A stretch of DNA of 64,000 bases from Sphingomonadales bacterium (GTDB lineage: Bacteria; Pseudomonadota; Alphaproteobacteria; Sphingomonadales; Sphingomonadaceae): assembly GCA_027486895.1 (NCBI GenBank), contig JAIXOE010000014.1, positions 59,199 to 123,198 on the forward strand, in the 5' to 3' direction. Of this stretch, positions 36,643-45,280 are shown piece by piece. The stretch's first letter is position 1. Each line of letters opens with the position of its first letter. Below the pieces are notes generated by a model. It made no database searches. It was not told the origin of the DNA and saw only the letters and a list, made by a program, of their open reading frames with translations. Position numbers and translations under genes: made by a program.

Positions 36643-38246
36643 ACCAACCATCTGCACGCCCCGCCATCGAAGCTGCTTTGCGCAATCCGAATCTCATGGC
36701 GGCGGCCACCGCGCTTTCCGAAAACAGGTTGGAAGAAGCAGAGCCGCTGTTGCGTGGTCATTTGCGCGATGCACCAACCGATGTTGCTGCCATCCGCATG
36801 ATGGCGGAATTGGCGGCGCGTGTCGGCCGGTTGAAAGATAGCGAGGCGCTGCTTTGCCGGGCGCTTGAGCTGACGCCGGACTTCGGCGCGGCGCGCGCCA
36901 ATCTGGCTACAGTGCTATATAAACAAAACCGTTTTCCCGAGGCGTTGGAGCATCTCAATGCCGTGCTCGCTGAAGAAGGCGACAATCCGGTCCAGCAAAA
37001 TTTGAAGGCTGCGGCACTCGGCCGGATTGGCGGCTATGAAGAGGCCATTGCGCTGTATCAGGAGTTGACAGCGCGGTTTCCCGATCATGCAAAATTGTGG
37101 ATGAGCTATGGCCATATGCTCAAAACCGTTGGCAATCAGAACGAAAGTGTTGCGGCATATCGCCACGCCATATCAGTAGAACCCACGCTGGGCGAAGTTT
37201 GGTGGAGCCTTGCGAATTTAAAGACCTACCAATTTTCGGACGATGATGTTGCGGCAATGGAGACCGCGCTAACGTCGGCTGGGCTGGTATCGGAAGACGC
37301 ATTTCACCTTCATTTTGCGCTTGGTAAGGCGATCGAGGAGCGCGGGGATCATGTCGCCGCCTTTGCCCATTATGCCCAAGGCAACGCGCTGCGCAGTGCG
37401 GAGCTGAGTTATGATCCGCAAAGCGTAAGCACCCAGGTGGACAAAATCGCGACGCAGTTTACCGCTCCATTTTGGGAAGCGCGCGTAGGGCAGGGGCACA
37501 CGGCGCGCGATCCCATATTCATTATCGGCATGCCGCGTGCTGGCTCGACGCTGATTGAGCAAATCCTTGCGAGCCACTCAATGGTTGAAGGGACGATGGA
37601 ATTGCCCGACATTCCTGCCATGGCGCTGCGCGAAGGGCGGGGGGCAGACTGGATTGATGCCACCGTAGCGATATCTGCCGATGATGCAGAAAAGCTTGGC
37701 GCGGAATTCATCGAGCGCACACGAATTCAGCGCAAAACCGACAAGCCATTCTTCATCGATAAGCTGCCCAACAACTGGAATTATCTAGCCTTCATCCGTT
37801 TGATTTTGCCCAACGCCAAAATCATCGATGCGCGGCGGCACCCGCTCGATTGCTGCTTTTCCAACTATCGCCAGCATTTCGCCAAGGGGCAGGCGTTTAG
37901 CTATGACCTTGCCCATATGGGCCAATATTATGCGGATTATGTGCGGGCGATGGCGCATTTCGATGCGGTAGCGCCCAGCTATGTTTATCGCGTTATTCAT
38001 GAACAGTTGCTGGAAGATCCGGAGCAGGAAATCCGAAATCTTCTGCAATATCTGGGACTGCCCTTTGAAGAGGCGTGCCTGAACTTTCACGAAAACAAGC
38101 GTGCCGTGCGTACGGCGTCGAGCGAGCAGGTCCGCCGCCCCATTAACCGCGACGGCGTTGACCAATGGAAGCCTTATGAGGCGCATCTTGGGCCGTTGAA
38201 GCGCGCACTTGGGAGCCTGTGGGAAGTTTATCCCGCATCATCATAG
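36639..38246 (+). CDS. TPR-repeat sulfotransferase family protein
   Basis: The 535-residue protein has about seven TPR units in residues 15-250 (for example RLKDSEALLCRALELTPDFGAARANLA). A sulfotransferase domain follows, with PAPS 5'-phosphate loop PIFIIGMPRAGSTLIEQIL near 290 and DARRHPLDCCFSNYRQ near 395-410 for the 3'-phosphate. Such fusions are frequent beside TonB receptors in sphingomonads (from memory); the acceptor is unknown. The start overlaps the MocA-like stop (ATGA), yet its job probably relates to the receptor that follows. Confidence 0.85.
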   Translation: MNQPSARPAIEAALRNPNLMAAATALSENRLEEAEPLLRGHLRDAPTDVAAIRMMAELAARVGRLKDSEALLCRALELTPDFGAARANLATVLYKQNRFPEALEHLNAVLAEEGDNPVQQNLKAAALGRIGGYEEAIALYQELTARFPDHAKLWMSYGHMLKTVGNQNESVAAYRHAISVEPTLGEVWWSLANLKTYQFSDDDVAAMETALTSAGLVSEDAFHLHFALGKAIEERGDHVAAFAHYAQGNALRSAELSYDPQSVSTQVDKIATQFTAPFWEARVGQGHTARDPIFIIGMPRAGSTLIEQILASHSMVEGTMELPDIPAMALREGRGADWIDATVAISADDAEKLGAEFIERTRIQRKTDKPFFIDKLPNNWNYLAFIRLILPNAKIIDARRHPLDCCFSNYRQHFAKGQAFSYDLAHMGQYYADYVRAMAHFDAVAPSYVYRVIHEQLLEDPEQEIRNLLQYLGLPFEEACLNFHENKRAVRTASSEQVRRPINRDGVDQWKPYEAHLGPLKRALGSLWEVYPASS

Positions 38247-38367
38247 TTGCTGCGTTGCAACACAATGGTGTAAAATTGCATGCAAACGACTGATTGAGCG
38301 AAAAGATATTGCGTGGACGCGCAATTGGGAGCCTATTTATTTCAGGGTAACCAAGGAGGGTCGCTGC

Positions 38368-40788
38368 ATGCGCCTAAATAATCAGAAGTCCAACGTACGT
38401 ACAGCTTTAGTCTTGCTGTTGACATCAACAGCCTTCGCGGCGCCAGTTATGGCGCAACAAGCCGCAGACGAGGACAGCAATGTCATCGTTGTGACAGCGC
38501 AAAAGCGCGAACAGAATCTGCAAGACGTGCCGATTGCTATCAACGCCATTGGCAATGAAAAGCTCGACCAGTTGCAGGTCAGCGAATTGCAAGATGTCGT
38601 AAAGTTTCTCCCCTCGGTCACTATTCAGCAAGGCGGACCAGGTTTTGCGCAGGTGTATTTCCGCGGCGTAGCATCGGGTGAAAACGCCAACCACTCGGCC
38701 TCGCTGCCGACGGTCGGCACATATCTCGACGAAATGCCTATCACGACCATTCAGGGCGCGCTTGATTTGCACGCCTACGACCTCGCGCGTGTTGAGGCGT
38801 TGGCGGGTCCACAAGGCACATTGTACGGCGCAAGCTCAATGGCTGGGACATTGAAGCTAGTGACCAATGCGCCCGATCCTTCCGGATTTTACGGCAGCGC
38901 AGGCGTTGAAATCAACAATGTTGCCCATGGCGATTTCGGCTCGATTTACGAAGGCTTCCTGAACGTGCCTATCGCCGAAGGCGCGGCAGCGCGTCTGGTT
39001 GGCTGGTATCGTGATGATGGCGGCTACATCGACAATATTCAGGGTGCACGCACCTATGCAAGCTCTGGCATTCGCCAAAGCAATGCCGCGTTGGTTGAAA
39101 AGAATTATAACGACGCTGAAACCTATGGAGCACGTTTGGCGCTGGGCATTGATCTGGACGACAATTGGACCATCAAGCCAACATTGATGGGTCAAGTCCA
39201 GAATACTGAAGGCAGCTATGCACAGGAACGTTCTGGCCAGACAAACGGCGATCTGCAGACTGTGCAGTATAACCCCGAAGGCAGCCGCGATAAGTGGATT
39301 CAGGCAGCGCTGACGATTGAAGGTAAGATCGGAACGTGGGATGTCACCGCCACGGGCGGACATTTGCGTCGTAAGACAGAAACGCAATCGGACTATTCCG
39401 ACTATGCCTATTTCTATGATGCGCTCGCTGGATACGGCAATTACTTCTACGACAATGCCGGGAACCTCGTGAACCCGAACCAGTATATTCAGGGCATTGA
39501 TCGTTACAAGAAAAGCTTCGGCGAATTACGTATCGCCAGCCCCGCGGATGCATCGTTGCGGTTCATCGGTGGCCTGTTTGCACAGCGCCAGTCGCACAAC
39601 ATCGAACAAAACTACATCATCAACAATATTGCCGATTCCATTACGGTTACCGGAACCGACAGCAATATCTGGTTGACCAAGCAGCAACGTGTGGACCGCG
39701 ATTATGCGGCCTTTGGCGAATTGACTTACGACCTGACGGAGAAACTGTCGCTCACCGGCGGCCTTCGTTATTATAAGTTCGATAACTCGCTTCAGGGCTT
39801 CTTTGGATATTCGGGAGGCTATTCAAGCCGCACCGGTGAAGCGGCTTGCCTAAACACTGATGGCACGACCCGTCGTGCCAATCCGGGCGGCACGCCGGTG
39901 CCAATCCTGGTCGATGGCAGCCCTTGTACCAATGTCGACAAGTCGACTTCGGATACGGGTTTCATCCACAAGTTGAACGCAACGTACAAAGTTAACGATG
40001 ATGTTCTGCTTTACGCAACATGGTCGCGTGGCTTCCGTCCGGGCGGCATCAACCGTCGCGGCACCTTGCCGCCATATGGTTCGGACAAGTTGGATAACTA
40101 TGAATTGGGTTGGAAAACCACATTCGGCGCGTTCCGCTGGAACGGCGCGGTGTTTCAGGAAGACTGGAATAATATTCAGCTGTCCTTCTTGGGCGCAAAC
40201 GGCCTGACGGAAATCCGCAATGCTGGCGTTGCCCGTATTCGCGGCGTTGAAATGGATGCTGGCTTCCGCGATGGCGGCTTCAGCCTGAATGCTGGCTTCA
40301 GCTATAACGACGCGCAGACCCGTCGTGATTTCTGCGCCATCGCAAACGCGACCTTTGATTGTTCGACGCCGGGCAATTCGCTGCTTGCACCATCGGGTTC
40401 GCGTCTTCCTGTGACGGCCAAGGTGAAGGGCAACGCCATTGCGCGTTACGAATTCCCGGTCGCTGACTGGAATGGCCATGTGCAGTTTGCGGTTAACCAC
40501 ACGGGCAGCCGTAGAAGCGATTTGCGTCCTGCACAGAATACGTTGAAAGGCAATTTGGGAGCCTACACGACCGCCGACTTCTCCATTGGTGTGAAGAACG
40601 ACGTATGGGCAATCGAGGCCTTTGCCACGAACCTGTTTGACACACGCGGTGTCGTCAACACGGGCGTCCAATGCCTCGAAACTGTTTGCGGTACGGGCGT
40701 TACGCCTTCGACGCCAACAGGCGGTGCATTTTACGATGTACTCATCAAGCCACGGCTTATCGGGGTGAAGTTCTCACGCGACTTTTGA
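38368..40788 (+). CDS. Large TonB-dependent receptor
   Basis: The 806-residue outer-membrane receptor has a signal peptide (TALVLLLTSTAFAAPVMA), a TonB box NVIVVTAQKREQNLQDVPIA typical of sphingomonad receptors, and a plug with LARVEALAGPQGTLYGASSMAGTLKLVT. The barrel ends in FSRDF. The ATG at 38368 is preceded by GGAGGG. The ligand is unknown; neither a siderophore synthesis gene nor a riboswitch is nearby. Its mRNA ends in a set of hairpins. Confidence 0.9.
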   Translation: MRLNNQKSNVRTALVLLLTSTAFAAPVMAQQAADEDSNVIVVTAQKREQNLQDVPIAINAIGNEKLDQLQVSELQDVVKFLPSVTIQQGGPGFAQVYFRGVASGENANHSASLPTVGTYLDEMPITTIQGALDLHAYDLARVEALAGPQGTLYGASSMAGTLKLVTNAPDPSGFYGSAGVEINNVAHGDFGSIYEGFLNVPIAEGAAARLVGWYRDDGGYIDNIQGARTYASSGIRQSNAALVEKNYNDAETYGARLALGIDLDDNWTIKPTLMGQVQNTEGSYAQERSGQTNGDLQTVQYNPEGSRDKWIQAALTIEGKIGTWDVTATGGHLRRKTETQSDYSDYAYFYDALAGYGNYFYDNAGNLVNPNQYIQGIDRYKKSFGELRIASPADASLRFIGGLFAQRQSHNIEQNYIINNIADSITVTGTDSNIWLTKQQRVDRDYAAFGELTYDLTEKLSLTGGLRYYKFDNSLQGFFGYSGGYSSRTGEAACLNTDGTTRRANPGGTPVPILVDGSPCTNVDKSTSDTGFIHKLNATYKVNDDVLLYATWSRGFRPGGINRRGTLPPYGSDKLDNYELGWKTTFGAFRWNGAVFQEDWNNIQLSFLGANGLTEIRNAGVARIRGVEMDAGFRDGGFSLNAGFSYNDAQTRRDFCAIANATFDCSTPGNSLLAPSGSRLPVTAKVKGNAIARYEFPVADWNGHVQFAVNHTGSRRSDLRPAQNTLKGNLGAYTTADFSIGVKNDVWAIEAFATNLFDTRGVVNTGVQCLETVCGTGVTPSTPTGGAFYDVLIKPRLIGVKFSRDF

Positions 40789-40799
40789 CAATTGTTCAC

Positions 40800-40833
40800 T
40801 TTTCTTCCGTGCAAAAATTTGTACGGAAGAAAA
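40800..40833 (+). repeat. Long perfect inverted repeat behind the TonB receptor gene
   Basis: TTTTCTTCCGT at 40800-40810 pairs without mismatch with ACGGAAGAAAA at 40823-40833, and most of the 12 bases between are also self-complementary. It starts 12 bases after the stop. There is no T-run, so it is more likely a 3'-end stabiliser or a protein site than a terminator. Confidence 0.8.
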
Positions 40834-40843
40834 TGTGAATTCA

Positions 40844-40860
40844 GTCATTAAATTAATGAC
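40844..40860. repeat. Second perfect palindrome behind the TonB receptor gene
   Basis: GTCATTAA-A-TTAATGAC is a perfect 8-1-8 palindrome, AT-rich, between the longer inverted repeat and the terminator. It could be an operator or simply part of the 3' region. Confidence 0.7.
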
Positions 40861-40893
40861 ATAGGGTTTGTTGCCAAGAGCGACAGGGGGGAG

Positions 40894-40922
40894 AAGCCGG
40901 ATCTGAAAAGATCCGGCTTTTT
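40894..40922 (+). terminator. Intrinsic terminator of the TonB receptor transcript
   Basis: A perfect 10-base-pair stem (AAGCCGGATC, loop TGAAAA, GATCCGGCTT) runs into five Ts. It lies 10 bases before the end of the convergent FAD oxidoreductase gene; on the minus strand there is no T-run, so it mainly acts on the plus strand. Confidence 0.92.
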
Positions 40923-40931
40923 CATTGGGTG

Positions 40932-42551
40932 TTAGCCGAATATCCGTTTCAATATGCCTCGATCGGCCAATATTTCAGCAGCGCAATTATGGCCCGGCGC
41001 GCCGGTTACGCCGCCACCGGGGTGGCTGCCTGCACCGCACATATACAGACCCTTTAGCGGGCCGCGATATGCGCCATGGCCCAAGATCGGGCGCGCTGAC
41101 CACAATTGGTCGAGGCTCATATTGCCATGCATGATGTCACCGCCAACAAGCCCGAACTTGCGTTCGAGTCCCTTGGGGCTCAGGATTTGTCGGCCAAGTA
41201 CTGACGCGCGGAAACCCGGTGCGTATTCCTCAACGGTGTCGATAATCAGATCGGCCGCCTTGCCCTCTTCGGCATCCCAATCGCGTTTGGATCCGTCTGC
41301 ATTATCCGGAAGCTCAGGTGCAAATTGCTGGCAGAACAGGCTGGCGACATGTTGCCCCGCAGGCGCGAGGCTATCATCGATAATCGACGGGATGAGTATT
41401 TCGACAATCGGTTTCTGCGACCAACCATCGCGCTTTGCGTCGAGAAACGCGCGGTCCATATAATCAAGCGTCGGCGCAATGATGATACCTGACTGATGAT
41501 GCTCGCCTGCCTCGGGAAGGCAGGTAAACTTGGGCAGTTCGGAAAGCGCGACATTCATACGGAACGTCCCGCTGCCGGCCTTGAAACCTTTTACACGGCG
41601 CTTGAATTCAGGTTTTAAGTCTGTGTCGTCGAACATGCGTTCGTACAGCAGCTTGGGCCCAACGTTGGAGATCACGCGGTCGGCGACGATTTCCTCACCG
41701 CTTTCCAGCCGGACGCCAGCAACTTTTTCACCATCAACCAATACGCGTGATACCGACGCTTCAAGGCTGATTTCCACGCCAAGCGCGACGCAGACCTTCG
41801 CCATGATTTGCGTAATCGCGCCCATGCCGCCAACGCTATGTCCCCAAGCGCCCTTGTTGCCGTTCACTTCGCCAAAGACGTGGTGGAGCAAAACATAGGC
41901 GCTGCCGGGTGTATCGGGGCTGGCATAGTTGCCGACAACGGCGTCGAAACCGAACGCTGCCTTGACTGCTTCGCTTTCAAACCAGCTGTCGAGGAAGCTG
42001 CGCGCCGATTTTGTGAACAGTTCAAGCACGTCGCGTTGCTGCGACAGGTTGAGCTTCATCAGCCCGCGTCCTTGAACCGCGGCATCTATCAACGTCTTCA
42101 TGCCGTCACCAACATTGGGCGGCGATTTCAGAGCGAGATCGCGCAGCACGTCGGCAACGCCTTCAAGCATTTCATAATATTCGGGAAGCACCGCAGCGTC
42201 ATGCTTTGAAAAGCGCGCGAATTCCGCTTGTGTACGCTCAAGTCCGCCACCCAGTTTCAAATAGCCGCCATCTTCTTGCGGTAAGAAGTTTGATATCGGG
42301 CGTTCAATGACGCGGTAGCCATGATCCGCCAGCTTCATGTCGGAAATGACCTTGGGCTGCAGCAGGCTGACGGTGTAGCTTGCGACTGAGTTGCGGAAAC
42401 CGGGGTGGAATTCTTCGGTGACGGCTGCACCGCCCACGACATCGCGGCGCTCGACAATTCGAACTTTCAGGCCAGCACGCGCCAGATAAAAGGCGCAGAC
42501 AAGACCATTGTGGCCAGCGCCAATGATGAGTGCGTCATATTTTTGTGTCAT
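40932..42551 (-). CDS. FAD-dependent oxidoreductase (phytoene dehydrogenase-like, PYROXD2 type)
   Basis: The 539-residue protein starts with a dinucleotide-binding motif (DALIIGAGHNGLVCAFYLARAG) followed by VERRDVVGGAAVTEEFHPGF, as in CrtI/PYROXD2 proteins. A C-terminal FAD motif is in YMCGAGSHPGGGVTGAPGHNCA. The substrate is unknown. It overlaps the Rieske oxygenase gene by ATGA and is probably co-expressed with it under the TetR regulator. It is less likely to be a carotenoid desaturase, as no carotenoid genes are near. Confidence 0.83.
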   Translation of the reverse strand: MTQKYDALIIGAGHNGLVCAFYLARAGLKVRIVERRDVVGGAAVTEEFHPGFRNSVASYTVSLLQPKVISDMKLADHGYRVIERPISNFLPQEDGGYLKLGGGLERTQAEFARFSKHDAAVLPEYYEMLEGVADVLRDLALKSPPNVGDGMKTLIDAAVQGRGLMKLNLSQQRDVLELFTKSARSFLDSWFESEAVKAAFGFDAVVGNYASPDTPGSAYVLLHHVFGEVNGNKGAWGHSVGGMGAITQIMAKVCVALGVEISLEASVSRVLVDGEKVAGVRLESGEEIVADRVISNVGPKLLYERMFDDTDLKPEFKRRVKGFKAGSGTFRMNVALSELPKFTCLPEAGEHHQSGIIIAPTLDYMDRAFLDAKRDGWSQKPIVEILIPSIIDDSLAPAGQHVASLFCQQFAPELPDNADGSKRDWDAEEGKAADLIIDTVEEYAPGFRASVLGRQILSPKGLERKFGLVGGDIMHGNMSLDQLWSARPILGHGAYRGPLKGLYMCGAGSHPGGGVTGAPGHNCAAEILADRGILKRIFG

Positions 42552-43708
42552 TTTTTGCTCCAGCCCTGCGCAGGGCGATGTTCGAGGCGCGCCTCGGGAA
42601 TGATGTTGCGGATTTGGCGACAGAAGCTTTTCAGACAGACTTCCTTGTCGGACAGCGGCCCCATGGAAAAGCTTTGGCTTGCCATGCCTTGCTGCACGCG
42701 GGTGATCAGCACGGTGTCCTCGGCATTTACTTGCCGGTTAATCCGCCAATTGAGATAGCGGGCAGCGCGCATTTCGCGCCGGTCATCATGCAGGACATAG
42801 CTAATCTCGCGAATGACACAGCTGGTGGGGCCAGTAGGCAGCCATTGCATGAAATCGACTTGGTCTGGATAAATGTCGAAGGCAACTGACGGCCACAGTT
42901 TGAAGTACAGCCAGCGTTTCTGGTTTGCGGCGGGCAGATGCGGCACTGGCGGCAACAGGTTCTGATACCCGCGCTCGGACCAGTTGGCCGATGGCCGGTC
43001 AACAAGGTCGCCCCACATGCGATCGACATGTGGCTCGGCCTCTATGCCATAGCTTTTGCCAAAGAGCCGCGTGAGGCCGGGGTGCGCGACGGGAATGTGA
43101 AGACCATCGGAATAATTGTCGCCGACATTTTTCCAGTTCACGTCGCGCGGCCGCATTGTCACTCGGCCAAGTGCCTTCAATTCCTCAAAGCGATAGGGCG
43201 CGACCTGATGTTCATAGGGCGCCATCATGTTGGCAACCGACGGGCCACCGCTTTCAAGGCGGACGAACACAAAGCCGTGCCAGATTTCCATGTCGACAGC
43301 GACGAGGCCCGCTTTGTCCTTGTCGAGTGTGGGATATGACGCGCTGTCGGGGACGCCGGTTAAACGGCCGTCGAGATCATAGGTCCATGCATGATAGGGG
43401 CAGACCAATTTCTTGGCGCATCCGCCTGATCCATCGACGAGGCGGCTGCCACGGTGGCGGCAGACATTGGTAAATGCACGCAACACTTGGTCCGCACCGC
43501 GCACGACGATGATGCTTTCGCCGATATAATCGAGGCTATGCCAGTCGCCACTGTTGGCGACATCGCTGACATGGCAGACCACTTGCCATGAGGGGCGGAA
43601 AATCCGTTCCGCCTCAAGCGCAGCAAATTCAGGATCGTCATAAGTCCATGCCGGCAGGCTCCAGCCGTCCAGATGATCGCGTTCTATGTGTAAGTCCGAT
43701 TCGGACAT
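42548..43708 (-). CDS. Rieske non-heme iron oxygenase, large subunit
   Basis: The 386-residue protein has the Rieske cluster CRHRGSRLV with CPYHAWTYDLDG (C-x-H and C-x2-H) near residues 80-105. The mononuclear iron site is in VGDNYSDGLHIPVAHPG (Asp, His, His). It resembles the GbcA/YeaW-like group that demethylates quaternary amines, but aromatic substrates cannot be excluded. The start at 43708 has GGGGAG before it. No reductase gene lies nearby. Confidence 0.85.
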   Translation of the reverse strand: MSESDLHIERDHLDGWSLPAWTYDDPEFAALEAERIFRPSWQVVCHVSDVANSGDWHSLDYIGESIIVVRGADQVLRAFTNVCRHRGSRLVDGSGGCAKKLVCPYHAWTYDLDGRLTGVPDSASYPTLDKDKAGLVAVDMEIWHGFVFVRLESGGPSVANMMAPYEHQVAPYRFEELKALGRVTMRPRDVNWKNVGDNYSDGLHIPVAHPGLTRLFGKSYGIEAEPHVDRMWGDLVDRPSANWSERGYQNLLPPVPHLPAANQKRWLYFKLWPSVAFDIYPDQVDFMQWLPTGPTSCVIREISYVLHDDRREMRAARYLNWRINRQVNAEDTVLITRVQQGMASQSFSMGPLSDKEVCLKSFCRQIRNIIPEARLEHRPAQGWSKK

Positions 43709-43720
43709 CTTGCTCCCCTT

Positions 43721-43738
43721 GTTATACGAGTGTATAAC
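43721..43738. promoter_or_regulatory. Perfect inverted-repeat operator between Rieske oxygenase and TetR genes
   Basis: GTTATAC-GAGT-GTATAAC is a perfect 7-4-7 inverted repeat in the 36 bases separating two divergent start codons (43708 and 43745). Position and symmetry fit a TetR-family operator that controls both the regulator and the oxygenase operon. Confidence 0.85.
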
Positions 43739-43744
43739 AACCCG

Positions 43745-44341
43745 ATGAGCGCGCGACAAGCCTTCACCCGCGAGAGTGCTGACACCCGCCGGGACGCCTT
43801 AATTGCGGCCTGTGCGCATTGTTTGGGGACGCATGGCGCGCAGGGTGCATCGGTGCGTGCGATTTGCTTGGAAGCGGGCGTATCCCCCGGATTGCTGCGG
43901 CACTATTTCGATGGAATTGATGCGCTGGTGGCTGAAACATACAGGGCGACGGGCGCACGCGTTGCCGCCGCTATGCACGCGGCCGTTGAAATCGTTCCGG
44001 AAACTGACCCGCGTGGCCGCTTGCTGGCGTTTATCACGGCGAGTTTTCGGGAACCCATAGCTGACCCATCATTGCTCGCGACATGGCTCGCCTTTTGGAG
44101 TCTGTCGCGGACGACGCCCGCAATCGGGCAAATTCATGACGAGATTTACGCCGAAAACCGGCACGATATGGAGCGTCTGATATCCGCCTGCCCGAACGCG
44201 CCTACGGATCCGCGATTGGCCGCGGTGGCGCTGACTGCGCTGGTTGACGGCTTATGGCTGGAACTCAGCCTCGGCAACGCGCCGTTCAGCGTTGCGGAAG
44301 CCGAGGCGCTGGCGGAAAAGTGGCTGGATAGTTTCATTTGA
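43745..44341 (+). CDS. TetR family transcriptional regulator (BetI-like)
   Basis: The 198-residue protein has the TetR helix-turn-helix ASVRAICLEAGVSPGLLRHYFDGIDALVAETY near residues 35-66. Its C-terminal domain resembles BetI (LLATWLAFWSLSRTTPAIGQIHDEIYAEN). BetI relatives repress choline/betaine genes, which would agree with a GbcA-like Rieske enzyme next door; this is an inference. The gene is followed after 17 bases by tryptophan 2,3-dioxygenase on the same strand, so it may co-regulate that too. Confidence 0.87.
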   Translation: MSARQAFTRESADTRRDALIAACAHCLGTHGAQGASVRAICLEAGVSPGLLRHYFDGIDALVAETYRATGARVAAAMHAAVEIVPETDPRGRLLAFITASFREPIADPSLLATWLAFWSLSRTTPAIGQIHDEIYAENRHDMERLISACPNAPTDPRLAAVALTALVDGLWLELSLGNAPFSVAEAEALAEKWLDSFI

Positions 44342-44358
44342 AACATTAAGGTCAGGGC

Positions 44359-45168
44359 ATGGCCGATAAACCCGATCCCGAAGCCCCGATGACCTACGCG
44401 CGATATTTGGCGCTCGACCAATTGCTTGATTGCCAGCATCCGCAATCGGACCTGGATGATGAGATGCTGTTCATCATCATTCACCAAACCAAAGAGCTTT
44501 GGCTCAAGCAAATCATCCGTGAGCTTCAACTGGCGCGTTCGCAAATCCGCAACGATGCGCTTGTGCCTGCCTATAAAGCCTTGGCACGGGTCAGCCGCAT
44601 TCAAGCAGTGATGACATTAAGCTGGGATGTGCTGTCCACGATGACGCCGTCCGAATATACGCGGTTTCGCCATGTGCTTGGCCCAAGCTCGGGCTTTCAG
44701 TCGGACCAGTTTCGCACGGTGGAATATCTGCTTGGGCTCAAAGCGTCTGCCTTTTTGAAATATCAGGAAGACCGGCCAACTGCGTATGCCGCGATGACTG
44801 ACGCGCTTACCAACCCAAGTATTTGGGACGATGCGATCACCGCCTTGGCGCGTGCGGGGTTCGACATACCGCCCGCGTTGCTCGAACGCGACTGGAGCAC
44901 GGCACATGTATTTTCGCCCGAAGTAGAAACGGCATTTCTGCATGTTTATCGCAACCCTGACACCTATTGGGAATTGTACCAGCTGGCCGAAAAGCTTGTC
45001 GACCTTGATGATGCCATGGCGACATGGCGGCACAAGCACGTCCTGACCGTCGAGCGTATCATCGGTGGCAAGACCGGCACGGGTGGTACAGCGGGTGTCA
45101 GCTATTTGAGCAGCACTGTGACCAAGCGCGCCTTTCCCGAATTATGGTCGCTGCGAACACAATTGTGA
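44359..45168 (+). CDS. kynA: Tryptophan 2,3-dioxygenase
   Basis: The 269-residue heme dioxygenase has MTYARYLALDQLLDCQHP, the substrate-site helix EMLFIIIHQTKELWLKQI, and FRHVLGPSSGFQSDQFRTVEYLLGLK (residues 100-125). The C-terminal GGKTGTGGTAGVSYLSST is also typical. It opens the tryptophan indole ring to N-formylkynurenine, the first step of the kynurenine pathway. No formamidase or kynureninase is in the window. The distal His is in FIIIHQT. Confidence 0.94.
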   Translation: MADKPDPEAPMTYARYLALDQLLDCQHPQSDLDDEMLFIIIHQTKELWLKQIIRELQLARSQIRNDALVPAYKALARVSRIQAVMTLSWDVLSTMTPSEYTRFRHVLGPSSGFQSDQFRTVEYLLGLKASAFLKYQEDRPTAYAAMTDALTNPSIWDDAITALARAGFDIPPALLERDWSTAHVFSPEVETAFLHVYRNPDTYWELYQLAEKLVDLDDAMATWRHKHVLTVERIIGGKTGTGGTAGVSYLSSTVTKRAFPELWSLRTQL

Positions 45169-45280
45169 GCCGGCGACGTCTTAACGTCAGATATAATTTG
45201 CGGCCGTGTCACATGCTTGCAACAGCAGTTTACTAGCGCGATACACGCAACATTGAATCAGATAATCGGGGGAGCACGGG

